Shown here: one piece after another, positions 29,945-39,072 of the stretch
How positions within the stretch are numbered: position 1 is the stretch's first letter
Layout: each line of letters starts with the position of its first letter
DNA from: a virus
Strand: one strand, 5' to 3'
DNA length: 57,970 nucleotides
Virus record (IMG/VR): IMGVR_UViG_3300008217_000010
Coordinates: 1-57,970 of that record
Notes under the pieces: model-generated
Seen by the model: the letters and a program-made list of their open reading frames with translations, nothing else
The model's database searches: none
Told to the model about the DNA's origin: nothing
Position numbers and translations under genes: made by a program

Positions 29945-32269
29945 ATGTTAGAGCCAATTCCATTTACAGAGAACTCGCAAATAGTTTGGGAACGTAGATA
30001 TCTTACTAAAGATGATAATGGTAATCCTATAGAGACAATAGAAGAACGTATATGGTCTATGTGTATGGCTGTAGCTATGGCAGAAAAGATTGCTGATGGT
30101 TTTAATTCTCCTGAAACTATAGAATCATGGGCCAAGCGTTTTTACAATGAATTATTTGTACCACAAAAGTTTATGCCTAACTCTCCTACAGTTAGGAATG
30201 CTGGCAGAGAAGGGGTTGTAGGTGGATTACAGGCGTGCGTTGTAGCAAGTCCAGAAGATAACCTTCATTCTATTTACCAAGTTTTGCATGATTGGGGGTT
30301 AACTGAAAAATATGGAGCAGGTATCGGTGGCTCATTCGATGCCATTAGAGAACGTGGCTCCCACATTGGAACTATTCACGGCGAAGCTCTAGGGCCAGTA
30401 GCAGTCATGAAGATTTACTCTGAATCATCTAAATGGATTACCCAAGGTGTATTTAGAGAAGGCGCACATATGGCCGTCCTTAATGTAGACCATCCAGATA
30501 TCAGACAGTTCATTCATTGTAAAGATGAGTGTAAAGGCCCAACTGATATTCTTTTTAACTTTAACATATCTGTAGCGATTACAGATGCTTTCATGGATGC
30601 AGTCAGAAAGAACGAGACTTGGAATTTAATATCGAGAACTAAGTCAAAGTCAGTAGTAGAGCAGATTAGTGCAAGAAACTTGTGGGAAGAAATCTGCGAC
30701 TCTGCTTGGAAAACTGGCGACCCAGGCTGTATATTTATTGACCGAATTAGAGAAACAGAGCCTAACCCTTATCTTGGTAAGATAATGTCAACTAACCCAT
30801 GCGGTGAAGAACCATTAGAGAATTATGGTTCTTGTAATTTAGGTAGTATTAATCTTATGAAATTCGCTGACTATCATAACGACGGATATCCTATTGGAGT
30901 TAAATGGGAAGAACTAAGTAAGACAATTAACTTAGCTATTCGGTTCTTAGATAACGTTATCACAATTAACGAGTTCCCTCCAGAGGTTCCAAAGTTAAAG
31001 GAACTGAATATTGAGACTCGTCGTATTGGTCTTGGTGTAATGGGTTGGCATGACTTGTTAGTTATACTAGGAATTCCATATGAGTCAGATAAGGCAGTTC
31101 ATTTAGCTGAAACACTATCAGCATTTATTACTGAACACGCATGGAAAGCATCCGAAAAGCTAGGACAAGAAAAAGGAAACTTTCCTGGATACAAAAACTC
31201 TCGTGTGAGGGAACAACATGCACTCTCGGGCGCACGGAATAGTAACGTTACTACTATTGCTCCTACTGGCACTATATCTATTATCCTGGGTGCTTCTAGT
31301 GGTATTGAGCCTTATCCATATCTGGTCGCAGAACGTCAGGCACTTTGGTCAAAGGGTAAGCCAGGTGCTATTCTACTAGAGATACCAGAGGTTTTAAAGG
31401 CTAGACTCTCTGACCTTAATATTGAAATTGAACAAGTATTTGGACAAAAATCTAGTCTACCATTTGACGACAAGTTCGTTATTGAGTTCCTACCAGAAGA
31501 AGAGCGAAAGCTATACAGAACTGCTAATGAGATAGATGCCATCTGGCATGTAAGGCACTTAGCAGCTTGGCAAAAATTCATAACTAATGGAGTATCTAAA
31601 ACTATTAACATGGCTTTTGGAGTTTCTCCAGATGATGTTAATAGAGCTATGTGGCACGCTTATGAAATGAAGTGCAAAGCTGTCACAATATATCGAGACG
31701 GTTCCAAAGATACACAGATTCTAACCAAATCTGGTACTACAAGTGAAACAGATACACAGTCTACATTCTTAATAGATGTACCTGTAAACCCTATAACTCA
31801 AAAACGACCACAGAGAGTAGATGGATATACAGAGGGTGTAGAGACTGGTCACGGAAAGATTTACATCACAGTTAACAGCATAGAAGAACAGGTATTCGAA
31901 ATCTTTTCCACAGTTGGTAAAACTGGCAGTTGCGACGAGGCTCAAGTCAATGCACTCACAAGAATGTGTTCTCTTTCTCTAAGGTCTGGTATTAATCCAA
32001 TGAAAATTGTAGAACAATTAAGAGGAATATCTTGTTGTCCTGCGTGGTTTGAAGGTCGTCAAATACTTAGTATACCAGATGCAATCGCATTTCAATTAAA
32101 CAAGCACTTGGAACCTGAGCAGCAAGCACTTATGAATCAGTACAAAGACGAGACAGAAGGCCCTGATTCCAAACGTGTCAAAAGAAAGTGCCAGGAATGT
32201 GGTCAACCTGTGGTATACTCTGAGGGGTGTGTAAATTGCCCAGCTTGCGGATGGAACAAATGTGACTAA
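29945..32269 (+). CDS. nrdJ: Class II (B12-dependent) ribonucleotide reductase
   Basis: The 774-residue protein has PNSPTVRNAG near residue 79, an FREGAHMA segment, STNPCGEEPL (the NxCxE radical motif), SCNLGSINL, APTGTISIILG and a C-terminal redox segment with CQECGQPVVYSEGCVNCPAC. This is the adenosylcobalamin-dependent class II enzyme. It reduces ribonucleotides to deoxyribonucleotides and needs no partner subunit or oxygen, fitting the absence of an nrdB gene. The start is ATG 29945 after AAAAGGAG. It would supply dNTPs with dcd, ThyX and the dNMP kinase. Confidence 0.9.
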   Translation: MLEPIPFTENSQIVWERRYLTKDDNGNPIETIEERIWSMCMAVAMAEKIADGFNSPETIESWAKRFYNELFVPQKFMPNSPTVRNAGREGVVGGLQACVVASPEDNLHSIYQVLHDWGLTEKYGAGIGGSFDAIRERGSHIGTIHGEALGPVAVMKIYSESSKWITQGVFREGAHMAVLNVDHPDIRQFIHCKDECKGPTDILFNFNISVAITDAFMDAVRKNETWNLISRTKSKSVVEQISARNLWEEICDSAWKTGDPGCIFIDRIRETEPNPYLGKIMSTNPCGEEPLENYGSCNLGSINLMKFADYHNDGYPIGVKWEELSKTINLAIRFLDNVITINEFPPEVPKLKELNIETRRIGLGVMGWHDLLVILGIPYESDKAVHLAETLSAFITEHAWKASEKLGQEKGNFPGYKNSRVREQHALSGARNSNVTTIAPTGTISIILGASSGIEPYPYLVAERQALWSKGKPGAILLEIPEVLKARLSDLNIEIEQVFGQKSSLPFDDKFVIEFLPEEERKLYRTANEIDAIWHVRHLAAWQKFITNGVSKTINMAFGVSPDDVNRAMWHAYEMKCKAVTIYRDGSKDTQILTKSGTTSETDTQSTFLIDVPVNPITQKRPQRVDGYTEGVETGHGKIYITVNSIEEQVFEIFSTVGKTGSCDEAQVNALTRMCSLSLRSGINPMKIVEQLRGISCCPAWFEGRQILSIPDAIAFQLNKHLEPEQQALMNQYKDETEGPDSKRVKRKCQECGQPVVYSEGCVNCPACGWNKCD

Positions 32270-32428
32270 ATGGGATACATCGAAATATGGATTTGCAGAG
32301 TTTTAACTAGTCCACTTTTGTTTGATTACTTTACATCACGTTGGCATGACTTTTATTACTGGCTAGGAAGTGGGAATTTCTGGCCTAATCTAACATATAC
32401 TTGTGAACCAGGATGGTGGTTAATATGA
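32270..32428 (+). CDS. Hypothetical aromatic protein
   Basis: A 52-residue protein from ATG 32270 (overlapping the TAA before it) to TGA 32428 (overlapping the next ATG). It is rich in Trp, Tyr and Phe and may be membrane-associated. It is too short to classify. Confidence 0.45.
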   Translation: MGYIEIWICRVLTSPLLFDYFTSRWHDFYYWLGSGNFWPNLTYTCEPGWWLI

Positions 32429-32847
32429 AGGTAGGATTAGCAGGGCACACATACGAAGTAAATGTCTATGACGGTGACGGCACAGAGGTCGAAAACATAA
32501 CCTTTGTGATGCGTAACAATCCTAAAGAAAAGTATCCAGGTAACGAGTTTGCCTTTAAAGGTACTAATTGTCAGGAAGTCTTGCGTGTTCTAATTGATAG
32601 AATCACTTATCTACAGAATCAGCGTAGATGCCAAGAGAACGAAATTATGCTTCATCACCTACGTCACACTCTTTATCTTTTTGAATGGCGTCATGCTAAA
32701 CAAATAGGTGTTGAGTTCCCACAAGCAATAATGGATAGAAATAACGGATTAATACCTATGGATGTAGAAAACTTTGAAACTTGTCGAAATTGTGGACATT
32801 GGTTCTGTGAGTTCACACCATGCCGTGAAGGAGTGAAACATGACTAA
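32425..32847 (+). CDS. Hypothetical protein with zinc motif
   Basis: A 140-residue protein starting in an ATGA overlap. The N-terminal half looks like a small beta domain. The middle is helical with many His and Arg residues. The C-terminus carries CRNCGHWFCE followed by another Cys, a zinc site. Function unknown. Confidence 0.55.
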   Translation: MKVGLAGHTYEVNVYDGDGTEVENITFVMRNNPKEKYPGNEFAFKGTNCQEVLRVLIDRITYLQNQRRCQENEIMLHHLRHTLYLFEWRHAKQIGVEFPQAIMDRNNGLIPMDVENFETCRNCGHWFCEFTPCREGVKHD

Positions 32848-33007
32848 AGAAGTAGGAGATAGATGCTTACTTGTTACAGCAGATTTAAGTCGTTTAAGCG
32901 AAAATGCCACCTTTATTTATAACGGGACAATACAAAAGAAAGGTGGATATCCAAACTTATTATTCTGTACTGAGTGTGGAGTAGCATACATAAAACCAAG
33001 CTACTAA
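32840..33007 (+). CDS. Small CxxC protein
   Basis: A 55-residue frame from ATG 32840 to TAA 33007, overlapping both neighbours by a few bases. It ends with FCTECGVAYIKP, half of a zinc ribbon. The overlap pattern supports it. Confidence 0.45.
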   Translation: MTKEVGDRCLLVTADLSRLSENATFIYNGTIQKKGGYPNLLFCTECGVAYIKPSY

Positions 33008-33240
33008 TGCTAATTAAAGTAGAAGAACTAGATGCTTGTCCAGAATGTAAAAAAGACTGGATGAAGTGTTCTTGTTGCTACTGTGGGTGTTGCGATCGAT
33101 GGGCTGGCCAAGGGTATCCTCATATTTATTGGTGTAAAGATTGCGAGAAGCATATACTTAGTAGGGAACGCAGAGACTATCACAATCTAACATGGTTTGC
33201 ACAATTCGGAACAGACTGCCCTAATTCGGAGAAGTTATGA
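33007..33240 (+). CDS. Cysteine-rich zinc protein
   Basis: The 77-residue protein starts at ATG 33007 in a TAATG overlap. It has CPEC, CSCCYCGCC and CKDC, nine cysteines in 40 residues, so it probably binds two or more zinc ions. Function unknown. Confidence 0.55.
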   Translation: MLIKVEELDACPECKKDWMKCSCCYCGCCDRWAGQGYPHIYWCKDCEKHILSRERRDYHNLTWFAQFGTDCPNSEKL

Positions 33241-33618
33241 AAGGGTTAATAGCTGCTGGACTACTGCATCACGAAGAAGGTTTTGCTGGCAGTAAAAAAA
33301 CTTTTTGAGACAAAAGAAGATTTTCTATCAGCTATTATTCCATATAACGTATACTTCTACGATGGATACTATCGTTCTTTTGATTGTATAGAGCTTAAAG
33401 CAGAAGAGTACGATATTGAACCATACATAAATGCTATTCAAGATGGTTTTCTCAGGAATTGTGTCTGTACAATATGGGAAGATTATGAAGAGGATAATGG
33501 GCGTAGACACCATTGGGAACAGACAGAAAGCACTAAAAGTGGTGGGACACCTGCTTGGACATTAGACTACTATGACCTTCATCGTGAAACACACAAGTTT
33601 CGCAGGATTGGTTGTTGA
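33237..33618 (+). pseudogene. Hypothetical gene with an A7-run frameshift
   Basis: ATG 33237 opens a 23-codon frame, GLIAAGLLHHEEGFAGSKK, that meets a seven-A run (33294-33300) and stops. A second frame beginning at about the same point reads KKLFETKEDFLSAI and continues to 33618. With six A bases the two would be one protein of about 126 residues. As sequenced, only TTG 33283 can start the long part. Function unknown. Confidence 0.5.
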
Positions 33619-33797
33619 ATAAAAAGAAAAAGATTAAATCAACAGTAGATGTAATAAAGTACAGTCTACGTAAGGGATTGTGTGACCACGGTGAACCTTT
33701 GGCTTTCTCAACATTCTATAACGGTGTTAGAATTCAATATCAGTTCATAATCTGCAAGCAACACAGGACTGAAACATGGGAACACCATCTAAAGTAA
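33612..33797 (+). CDS. Hypothetical basic protein
   Basis: A 61-residue protein with a TTG start overlapping the preceding stop. It has a lysine-rich N-terminus, and CDHGEP and ICKQH motifs that may form a metal site. Not recognised. Confidence 0.45.
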   Translation: MLNKKKKIKSTVDVIKYSLRKGLCDHGEPLAFSTFYNGVRIQYQFIICKQHRTETWEHHLK

Positions 33798-34041
33798 ATA
33801 AACAACACGTAATAGAGTTTAAGACCCTCTACGACCTACAGTAATAAAGAGATTTACTCTATGGTTAGTAAAGTGGGACAGCAAAATTAAGTTAGACACC
33901 TATTATAAAGAAGGTTCAGTTCCTGCTTGCTTTAGTCATGAACTAAAGGAACCAAATATAGGTGTAAACTTTGAATCAGAGATAGTCTTAGTTAATGGTT
34001 ATAAAGAATTGGGACTACATCAACTGAATATATTTTTCTGA
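33776..34041 (+). pseudogene. Last plus-strand gene, one frameshift
   Basis: A 22-codon frame from ATG 33776 stops at 33844. A start-less frame after it reads TVIKRFTLWLVKWDSKIKLD and continues to TGA 34041. One extra A at the AA of TTTAAG (about 33813) joins the two into a protein of about 88 residues. This is the last gene before the strand switch. Confidence 0.5.
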
Positions 34042-34162
34042 TTCATGCCTAGATAGCCTAAAAACGATTGTGGGGCCAATTGTGGGGTTTTACATCTGAC
34101 CTAACCACATTGGTCATTTCAGACCCTAGCACCCCTACAATTTCGATTCTGTGGCCCAGTTT
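34042..34162 (-). repeat. Convergent intergenic region, dispersed repeat copy B
   Basis: This is the junction between the plus-strand and minus-strand gene blocks. On the minus strand it carries GGGCCACAGAATCG (34157-34144), continuing as CGAAATTGT, and AATCGTTTTTAGGC (34069-34056). All of these recur in copies A (24.6 kb) and C (39.0 kb). No perfect terminator is visible. Confidence 0.6.
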
Positions 34163-34337
34163 TTAGCCTCTGGCAACCGCTGTAGTTCTTGTTTCTGAAT
34201 CAGTTTCTATAAATACTGCTTGTCTATTTATATGAGACCTTAGAGCAGAAACTGTATTGGCTGGAACTACAACTCCTTGAGGGTTGTAGTCTCTGGTATT
34301 TCCACATCTTCGATAGACATTTCCTAGTGAATCCATA
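34163..34337 (-). pseudogene. Small late gene with one extra base
   Basis: From ATG 34337 the frame reads MDSLG and then meets a four-A run. With three A bases it would continue NVYRRCGNTRDYNPQGVVV and on to TAA 34163, a fluent 57-residue protein with a FIETDSETRTTAVARG tail. As sequenced it is out of frame. It is the last gene of the late block. Function unknown; position suggests a virion or tail-associated protein. Confidence 0.45.
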
Positions 34338-34355
34338 TTATGGCTGTCTATTAGT

Positions 34356-34881
34356 TATTTCGGCTTCACGTTCTTCTTTTGTTTGCCATAGAATTGCATC
34401 AGTTGTGTATCTATAAGAACGTTTACTGCTTCGTTACATACTGTTCGCGCCATTATTAGTTCAGCTTTCTCCTCATCAGCTTTTGTAGCAGTCTCAATGT
34501 CACTACTCATAGAACCAACTTCTAATATATTAAGCGCAACCTCTTCTGTTATCCCTACATTCCCTCGTTTAAGACCTTGTAGACGAACAAGTCTATCACA
34601 CTCAGTCTTTGCCTCCTGTACTATCTTGACTTTATCGCAGCAATCGGCGACTTGCAGTAGGTCTATTTTCGATGGAATACCGATTGGATTTAACGGGCTG
34701 TAATAAATCTCGACGCAACCTATATCCCCAATTCCCCAAAGGTCGCCATGATTAAATCATCGCCTGTGAAATCCTCGAAGGCCCCGCCACCAGAGGCTAA
34801 CCCCATAACCTCTCCAGTGGTTTTGTTGTAAAAGAGTCTGCGCGGTTTCGTGATTGAAATTGCTTTGTTATTAGGCGTCAT
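34356..34881 (-). pseudogene. Tail-region protein, one frameshift
   Basis: ATG 34881 opens a 53-codon frame with KAISITKPRRLFYNKTTGE that stops at 34720. A start-less frame overlapping its end reads GIGDIGCVEIYYSPLNP and continues for about 120 codons to TAA 34356, ending in a charged helical region. One extra G in ATGGCGAC (about 34745) joins both into a protein of about 174 residues. The N-terminal part resembles small phage tail-fibre accessory proteins. The G+C-rich composition ends inside this gene. Confidence 0.5.
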
Positions 34882-35128
34882 CTTCAACTCCCATGACCTG
34901 AAATAGGTGATCCCCCAGATTCGCGGTGCTGATAATAAACCGCACAGTATCGCCAGTGGAAAGGTAATAGTCTTCCGGCAGTGGCGCAACTAGCCAGTTG
35001 ATACCGCCTGCTGTTGGCGTGGTCAATTCGATTATTGTGCCGCCGTTCTGGATGCCACTTATCCTCGCCAACATCCCAAGCAGGACCAATGCGAACCCAG
35101 CAACTACCAGGAGTTGACTCTCCTCCAT
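34871..35128 (-). CDS. Hypothetical membrane-anchored protein
   Basis: An 85-residue protein with an N-terminal hydrophobic segment (about residues 5-22) followed by a small beta domain. It could be a membrane or virion-associated protein of the tail-fibre cluster. TAATG-like overlap with its upstream neighbour. It lies in the G+C-rich island. Confidence 0.5.
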   Translation of the reverse strand: MEESQLLVVAGFALVLLGMLARISGIQNGGTIIELTTPTAGGINWLVAPLPEDYYLSTGDTVRFIISTANLGDHLFQVMGVEDDA

Positions 35129-35397
35129 CAGGGTGTCCTCTCTAGTTGGAGCATCTTCAATGTCTCCTTGTCGGACATAGAGTCTGGGTCTGACTGGAGC
35201 TTGGTCAGGAGGAGGACCAGAAGCTCTGACTGTTCGCCTGGTGTCTCATGGGATGCCATCAACTGCTCAAGCCTTGGAGGCACGTAGCTAGCTACAGCAG
35301 CCTCCTCAGCATCCCTGGCGGTCTCCTCCTCAGTCGTGAATGGAACACGTACTTGCTGCTGTGATTCAGCATCCCAAAGGTCATGGTATCTAGGCAT
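35128..35397 (-). CDS. Tail-fibre accessory-like protein
   Basis: An 89-residue protein whose VPFTTEEETARDAEEAA segment resembles the small proteins that follow tail-fibre genes in many phages. It has an acidic helical centre. It lies between the fibre gene and a membrane protein in the G+C-rich island. Confidence 0.5.
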   Translation of the reverse strand: MPRYHDLWDAESQQQVRVPFTTEEETARDAEEAAVASYVPPRLEQLMASHETPGEQSELLVLLLTKLQSDPDSMSDKETLKMLQLERTP

Positions 35398-36148
35398 GTC
35401 CTAGCCCCCAAACTGTAAGTCTACCGGAGGTTATGTTGCCTGAGTCATAGAGTAGCTGGATTTGAGTCAGGGTGATGACTGCTGTCCTAGACCCAATTAC
35501 GGGGCCTCCGAGGAGTGAGCCTCCACTATCGATGCGGGTATGGGTTCCACTGACGGCTGGCCGGGAGGCACCATCTCCTGGTCTGTGAAGGAACAGGACA
35601 AACCCATGACCCTCTCCAGCAGCATTGCCGTCATCCGTACCTAGCTCGATTGCTGAGTACGCGGCACTGGCGCTTGCGCTCCCATATGCTGCTGACCCAG
35701 GGCTGCTATTGGCCACATGGTACTCATAGTCGCTTGCTCCAGAATCGATGCCACCAGAGTCCCCAAAACGCAGGAACAGGTTGGCACCGTCTGTAGCAGG
35801 GACAAGATCAGAACCAGCAATCAGGTAGGTATCGTAGATGCTGTCTAGTCCTGTGACGGTGATAGTCGCACTGTCTGACGCTGCCACTGTCCCGATTAGC
35901 TTGAAGGCTCCACCACTTGCCAGAGCAGCGATAGCTTGTTTAACCCCTTCTGGAGTCATAGCTCGAACTTCTGTTTCAGTACCAGCTTCCATTTCAGCTT
36001 GTGAAGCCTTAGCTCGTACCGTAGCTGCATCTATGCCTGTCCCAACAAGTATTTCATCAGCAGCGGTTATTTGGTCTATTAAATCGTCACGTAAGTCAGT
36101 TTGCTGAGACGCTAAAATAGTATCTCCTGGGCTAACATCTGAAGACAT
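35390..36148 (-). CDS. Tail fibre / receptor-binding protein
   Basis: A 252-residue protein. Residues 45-75 include ASQAEMEAGTETEVRAMTPE, a classic tail-fibre repeat that precedes the receptor-binding part. The C-terminal 170 residues are Gly-, Ser- and Thr-rich beta structure with low-complexity GSASASAAYS. It is noticeably more G+C-rich than the genes around it, which suggests acquisition by exchange of host-range genes. Confidence 0.7.
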   Translation of the reverse strand: MSSDVSPGDTILASQQTDLRDDLIDQITAADEILVGTGIDAATVRAKASQAEMEAGTETEVRAMTPEGVKQAIAALASGGAFKLIGTVAASDSATITVTGLDSIYDTYLIAGSDLVPATDGANLFLRFGDSGGIDSGASDYEYHVANSSPGSAAYGSASASAAYSAIELGTDDGNAAGEGHGFVLFLHRPGDGASRPAVSGTHTRIDSGGSLLGGPVIGSRTAVITLTQIQLLYDSGNITSGRLTVWGLGHA

Positions 36149-36512
36149 TATCCATCACCTTCTGTTCTTTTGTTCTAATATCTTCATTAAAGATAAATGT
36201 AATGAAGATACTCGGATTAGGAATATAGTACTCCTTCCATTCATATATTTTATTCTCTTTATCATGAGAACGTATATATACTTGTGCGTTAGAATGAGTA
36301 GTTAAAATAGGCTTAAATTCTCTAATATCTGTGCAATACTTATCTCCACATATTAACACTATAACATTAGGGTTATTACCAGGCTTGGAGTGGTACATTA
36401 CATCTGTACTTTCTCTATTCCTAATCAAGTCAATAATCTCTTCTATAGTAACCTCTGTCATTTTATCGGTCACTAAAGATTGTTGGATTTGTGTTTGCTG
36501 CATATTTACCAT
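36132..36512 (-). CDS. Hypothetical protein
   Basis: A 126-residue protein of the tail block with mixed alpha/beta composition and two or three cysteines. It is unrecognised. It overlaps both neighbours by a few bases and is A+T-rich, in contrast to the fibre gene downstream. Confidence 0.5.
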   Translation of the reverse strand: MVNMQQTQIQQSLVTDKMTEVTIEEIIDLIRNRESTDVMYHSKPGNNPNVIVLICGDKYCTDIREFKPILTTHSNAQVYIRSHDKENKIYEWKEYYIPNPSIFITFIFNEDIRTKEQKVMDNVFRC

Positions 36513-37312
36513 CCTACAACTGATAATTCGTTTAGAGGCATAGCACCATTTAGAAGTGTTCCATAAACACTTACAGTAGTAACTGATATCTCCTCATTTA
36601 AGAAGAAGACTGTCTCGTTATCATCCAGTTTAAAGTCATATGTAAGAGGTGGGTCTTCTCCAGAAATAGCCTGATTAAGCCTAACATAAACTTCTTCGGC
36701 TGCATTATTTGTAATCATTAAGATTGTAACAGCAGATGCAAATGTTAAAGTGCTAGGAGTTGCAGCAGTAATGGTGCCAGTAGCTCCTATACTTCCTCCA
36801 GTTTTAATAGCCACGTCATTTCTCCTATCAAATGTTATGTACCAGTATATCGTTAATCTTTGTGATGAAGTCTTGGTAATGTTAACAGCTACTCTAGCCC
36901 ACATATTAGTAGCTGAAGTATCGTCAAATAATCCAAGCTCTCTAATGGTTATGTTAGCTTCACCAGTTAGGAATTGTGTAATGAATCTTGAAGTATATAT
37001 AGACCGAATAGTCTTGCTATCAAATGCCTTAGCATTATTGGCTCCATCATATTGAGATAAAGTTTGTAATGCTGTATCTGAAGCGGCTGGAACATTAGTA
37101 CCAGTACCAACTGCTACAGTTCCAGGAAAGGTAATAGATGTACCAATCATGGCCTTAGCAAGATTTTCCCTTGTCAAGTTAACGATTACATTGGAACGTC
37201 CACCATCAGTAAACCTTCCAGTTTTAGCATCTGTTAATATCCATCGCACATATCCTTTAGCTTGCATACTGTAACGAATGGAACCACGAAATAGCTCTGA
37301 TGAACTTTTCAT
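36506..37312 (-). CDS. Tail or baseplate protein
   Basis: The 268-residue protein starts at ATG 37312; the longer frame to 37417 has no binding site and overlaps a neighbour. It is rich in Thr, Asn and Ala, with an NITIRELGLFDDTSATNMWARV segment, typical of phage tail or baseplate wedge/fibre-base domains. It probably links the hub to the fibres. Confidence 0.6.
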   Translation of the reverse strand: MKSSSELFRGSIRYSMQAKGYVRWILTDAKTGRFTDGGRSNVIVNLTRENLAKAMIGTSITFPGTVAVGTGTNVPAASDTALQTLSQYDGANNAKAFDSKTIRSIYTSRFITQFLTGEANITIRELGLFDDTSATNMWARVAVNITKTSSQRLTIYWYITFDRRNDVAIKTGGSIGATGTITAATPSTLTFASAVTILMITNNAAEEVYVRLNQAISGEDPPLTYDFKLDDNETVFFLNEEISVTTVSVYGTLLNGAMPLNELSVVGW

Positions 37313-37313
37313 A

Positions 37314-37577
37314 TTAACCCCAATTTGATGCAAATGACCATCTTCCTGAAATACTCCCGCTATTATTAACTTGGTCAGAAGCCCCAGATATTCCCCACAC
37401 ATGCACTGTAGCGGCATCTAAAAGAAACTCTTTAGTATGCTCATCTACTGGTTGTTGTTCTATATTATGAGACGACTTTTTAATGATAGTATTATCAGAG
37501 GTTGCTCTACGTTGAAACACTTCATTATACAAGTTCCCAATCAACTTAGATAAAAGTATTTGGTCATTATCAGCCAT
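37314..37577 (-). CDS. Hypothetical tail protein
   Basis: An 87-residue protein coupled by a TAATG overlap to the hub gene. It has a helical start and a Ser/Gly-rich, aromatic end. Position suggests a minor tail component. Not recognised. Confidence 0.5.
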   Translation of the reverse strand: MADNDQILLSKLIGNLYNEVFQRRATSDNTIIKKSSHNIEQQPVDEHTKEFLLDAATVHVWGISGASDQVNNSGSISGRWSFASNWG

Positions 37578-38971
37578 TACACAGCTACTCCATGAGGAAT
37601 ATTTGAATAGGTTATTTGACTTAAAACTACACTGTCAGATAACGTTGGGTCGTCGTTAGGAGTTAATATCTGCTTTGTAACAGATATGACAAACATAGCT
37701 TTCTGTGTGTCAACTTGGTCCCACTTACGTACAAATACTTGACCAGCCTCCCACCCTTTAAGCCAAGAAAAGAATGAACCACGTATCAGAACTGTAGATT
37801 TTCTAAGTAGTAGTATTTCTTCTATTCTATCCAGTTGTCCGATGTCAGTAACTCTTAATCCTGACGCTTGAGCAAACACAAATTGATGTATACCATCTCC
37901 TTGAGTTCTAGCTTTCATCTCATTGACAGCAGCAATGTTAATTGCTCCTTCAATATCATCTTTGATTTCATATTTGTATGTAACCTCTACAGCATCTCCA
38001 GCAGCTACAGCATTAGCAGATGCAAACCTAACATAAGATTTGTCATTACTTACAAATACAAACACTTCATTGGAAGCACCTGTACCATCAAAAATATCAC
38101 CATCTACATCTTCTGTTTTAAGTGTTTGAGCTACTGTTGCTAGTTTAACAGAAGTAACATGAATGAATCCAAAAGGTTTTCTACTTAGTGTGAAAATCTT
38201 TCTAACTTCACCATTATGGTCTGAACCCTGAGACCCTACAAATTCATCCACTTGATTTGACGTACTAATGTTGACGACATCACGGAGTACTAAAGCTGTC
38301 CCGATATCATCTATACTACATTCTTCTTCAATCTCAAAATATGTAGTAGTATCGCTATCTATATCAAGTGTTAATGCTGATAGCTGAGTTGCAACATTAG
38401 CGTTAACTGCCTTAAAATATACATTTTTATCAAAGTCTATCCACCATGTAAATCCAGCAGCTTGAGCTATTTGGTCAAAGGCTTGAGAAGGTCTAACCTT
38501 ATCAAATGTGAAATTTTCTAGTGTTGGGCCATCTATAATGTTAGTTACATTATCTTTGAAAAACTCATAGTGTATATCCGAATCACTGTCATTAAATAGG
38601 TCAGTCAATATATCTTTGATAGTTTGCCCAGCAGCTTGTGAACTGTATGTATTATTAACAAGCCGTCTATCTAAGAAGTATACATAATCCTTACATTGAC
38701 ATTGATGCAAGACTATCGAACGAGTTGGACCAAACTTCTTATTTATCTTAGTTATAATACCTGCGAACTCTCTAGTGGAGCCATCTTTAAAAATTACCTC
38801 CTGTCCTTCAATAGGACTGGCAATCTCATTAGATTGAATTACACAGGTAAAGTCCATAGTGTCAGCAGCAACTTCTACACTATTTTCTACTACAAGGCTT
38901 GTATAGTCGAGTACACCTAGATAGTCTACCCCAACTCCAGATGCTACATCTATTGTCAAATTTAAAGCCAT
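37577..38971 (-). CDS. Tail hub / distal tail protein (gp27-like)
   Basis: The 464-residue protein looks like the hub family. The N-terminal strand-rich region includes EGQEVIFKDGSTREFAGIIT, then DYVYFLDRRLVNNTY and a PSQAFDQIAQAAGFTWWID segment. The latter is characteristic of late-control-D/gp27-type proteins that form the ring below the tape measure. The C-terminal part is strand-rich and may carry a fibre-binding domain. Confidence 0.7.
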   Translation of the reverse strand: MALNLTIDVASGVGVDYLGVLDYTSLVVENSVEVAADTMDFTCVIQSNEIASPIEGQEVIFKDGSTREFAGIITKINKKFGPTRSIVLHQCQCKDYVYFLDRRLVNNTYSSQAAGQTIKDILTDLFNDSDSDIHYEFFKDNVTNIIDGPTLENFTFDKVRPSQAFDQIAQAAGFTWWIDFDKNVYFKAVNANVATQLSALTLDIDSDTTTYFEIEEECSIDDIGTALVLRDVVNISTSNQVDEFVGSQGSDHNGEVRKIFTLSRKPFGFIHVTSVKLATVAQTLKTEDVDGDIFDGTGASNEVFVFVSNDKSYVRFASANAVAAGDAVEVTYKYEIKDDIEGAINIAAVNEMKARTQGDGIHQFVFAQASGLRVTDIGQLDRIEEILLLRKSTVLIRGSFFSWLKGWEAGQVFVRKWDQVDTQKAMFVISVTKQILTPNDDPTLSDSVVLSQITYSNIPHGVAV

Positions 38972-39072
38972 TCAGCGATACCACCGTTAATGGGTTGGGA
39001 CAGATTCAGCCTTACATGATTCTCGGTCACAGAATCGAAATTGTGACCTACAGACCTCGTTTCATGTGTCAT
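38962..39072 (-). CDS. Possible 36-residue peptide in repeat copy C
   Basis: A frame from ATG 39072 to TAA 38962 overlaps the hub start. It reads through the repeat element, so it may be accidental. It occupies the position where siphoviruses usually encode the distal tail protein. Confidence 0.25.
   Translation of the reverse strand: MTHETRSVGHNFDSVTENHVRLNLSQPINGGIAEWL

Noticed and set aside
34497-34703. Plus-strand 68-codon frame in the late block
   Set aside because: It is the antisense shadow of a fluent minus-strand protein.
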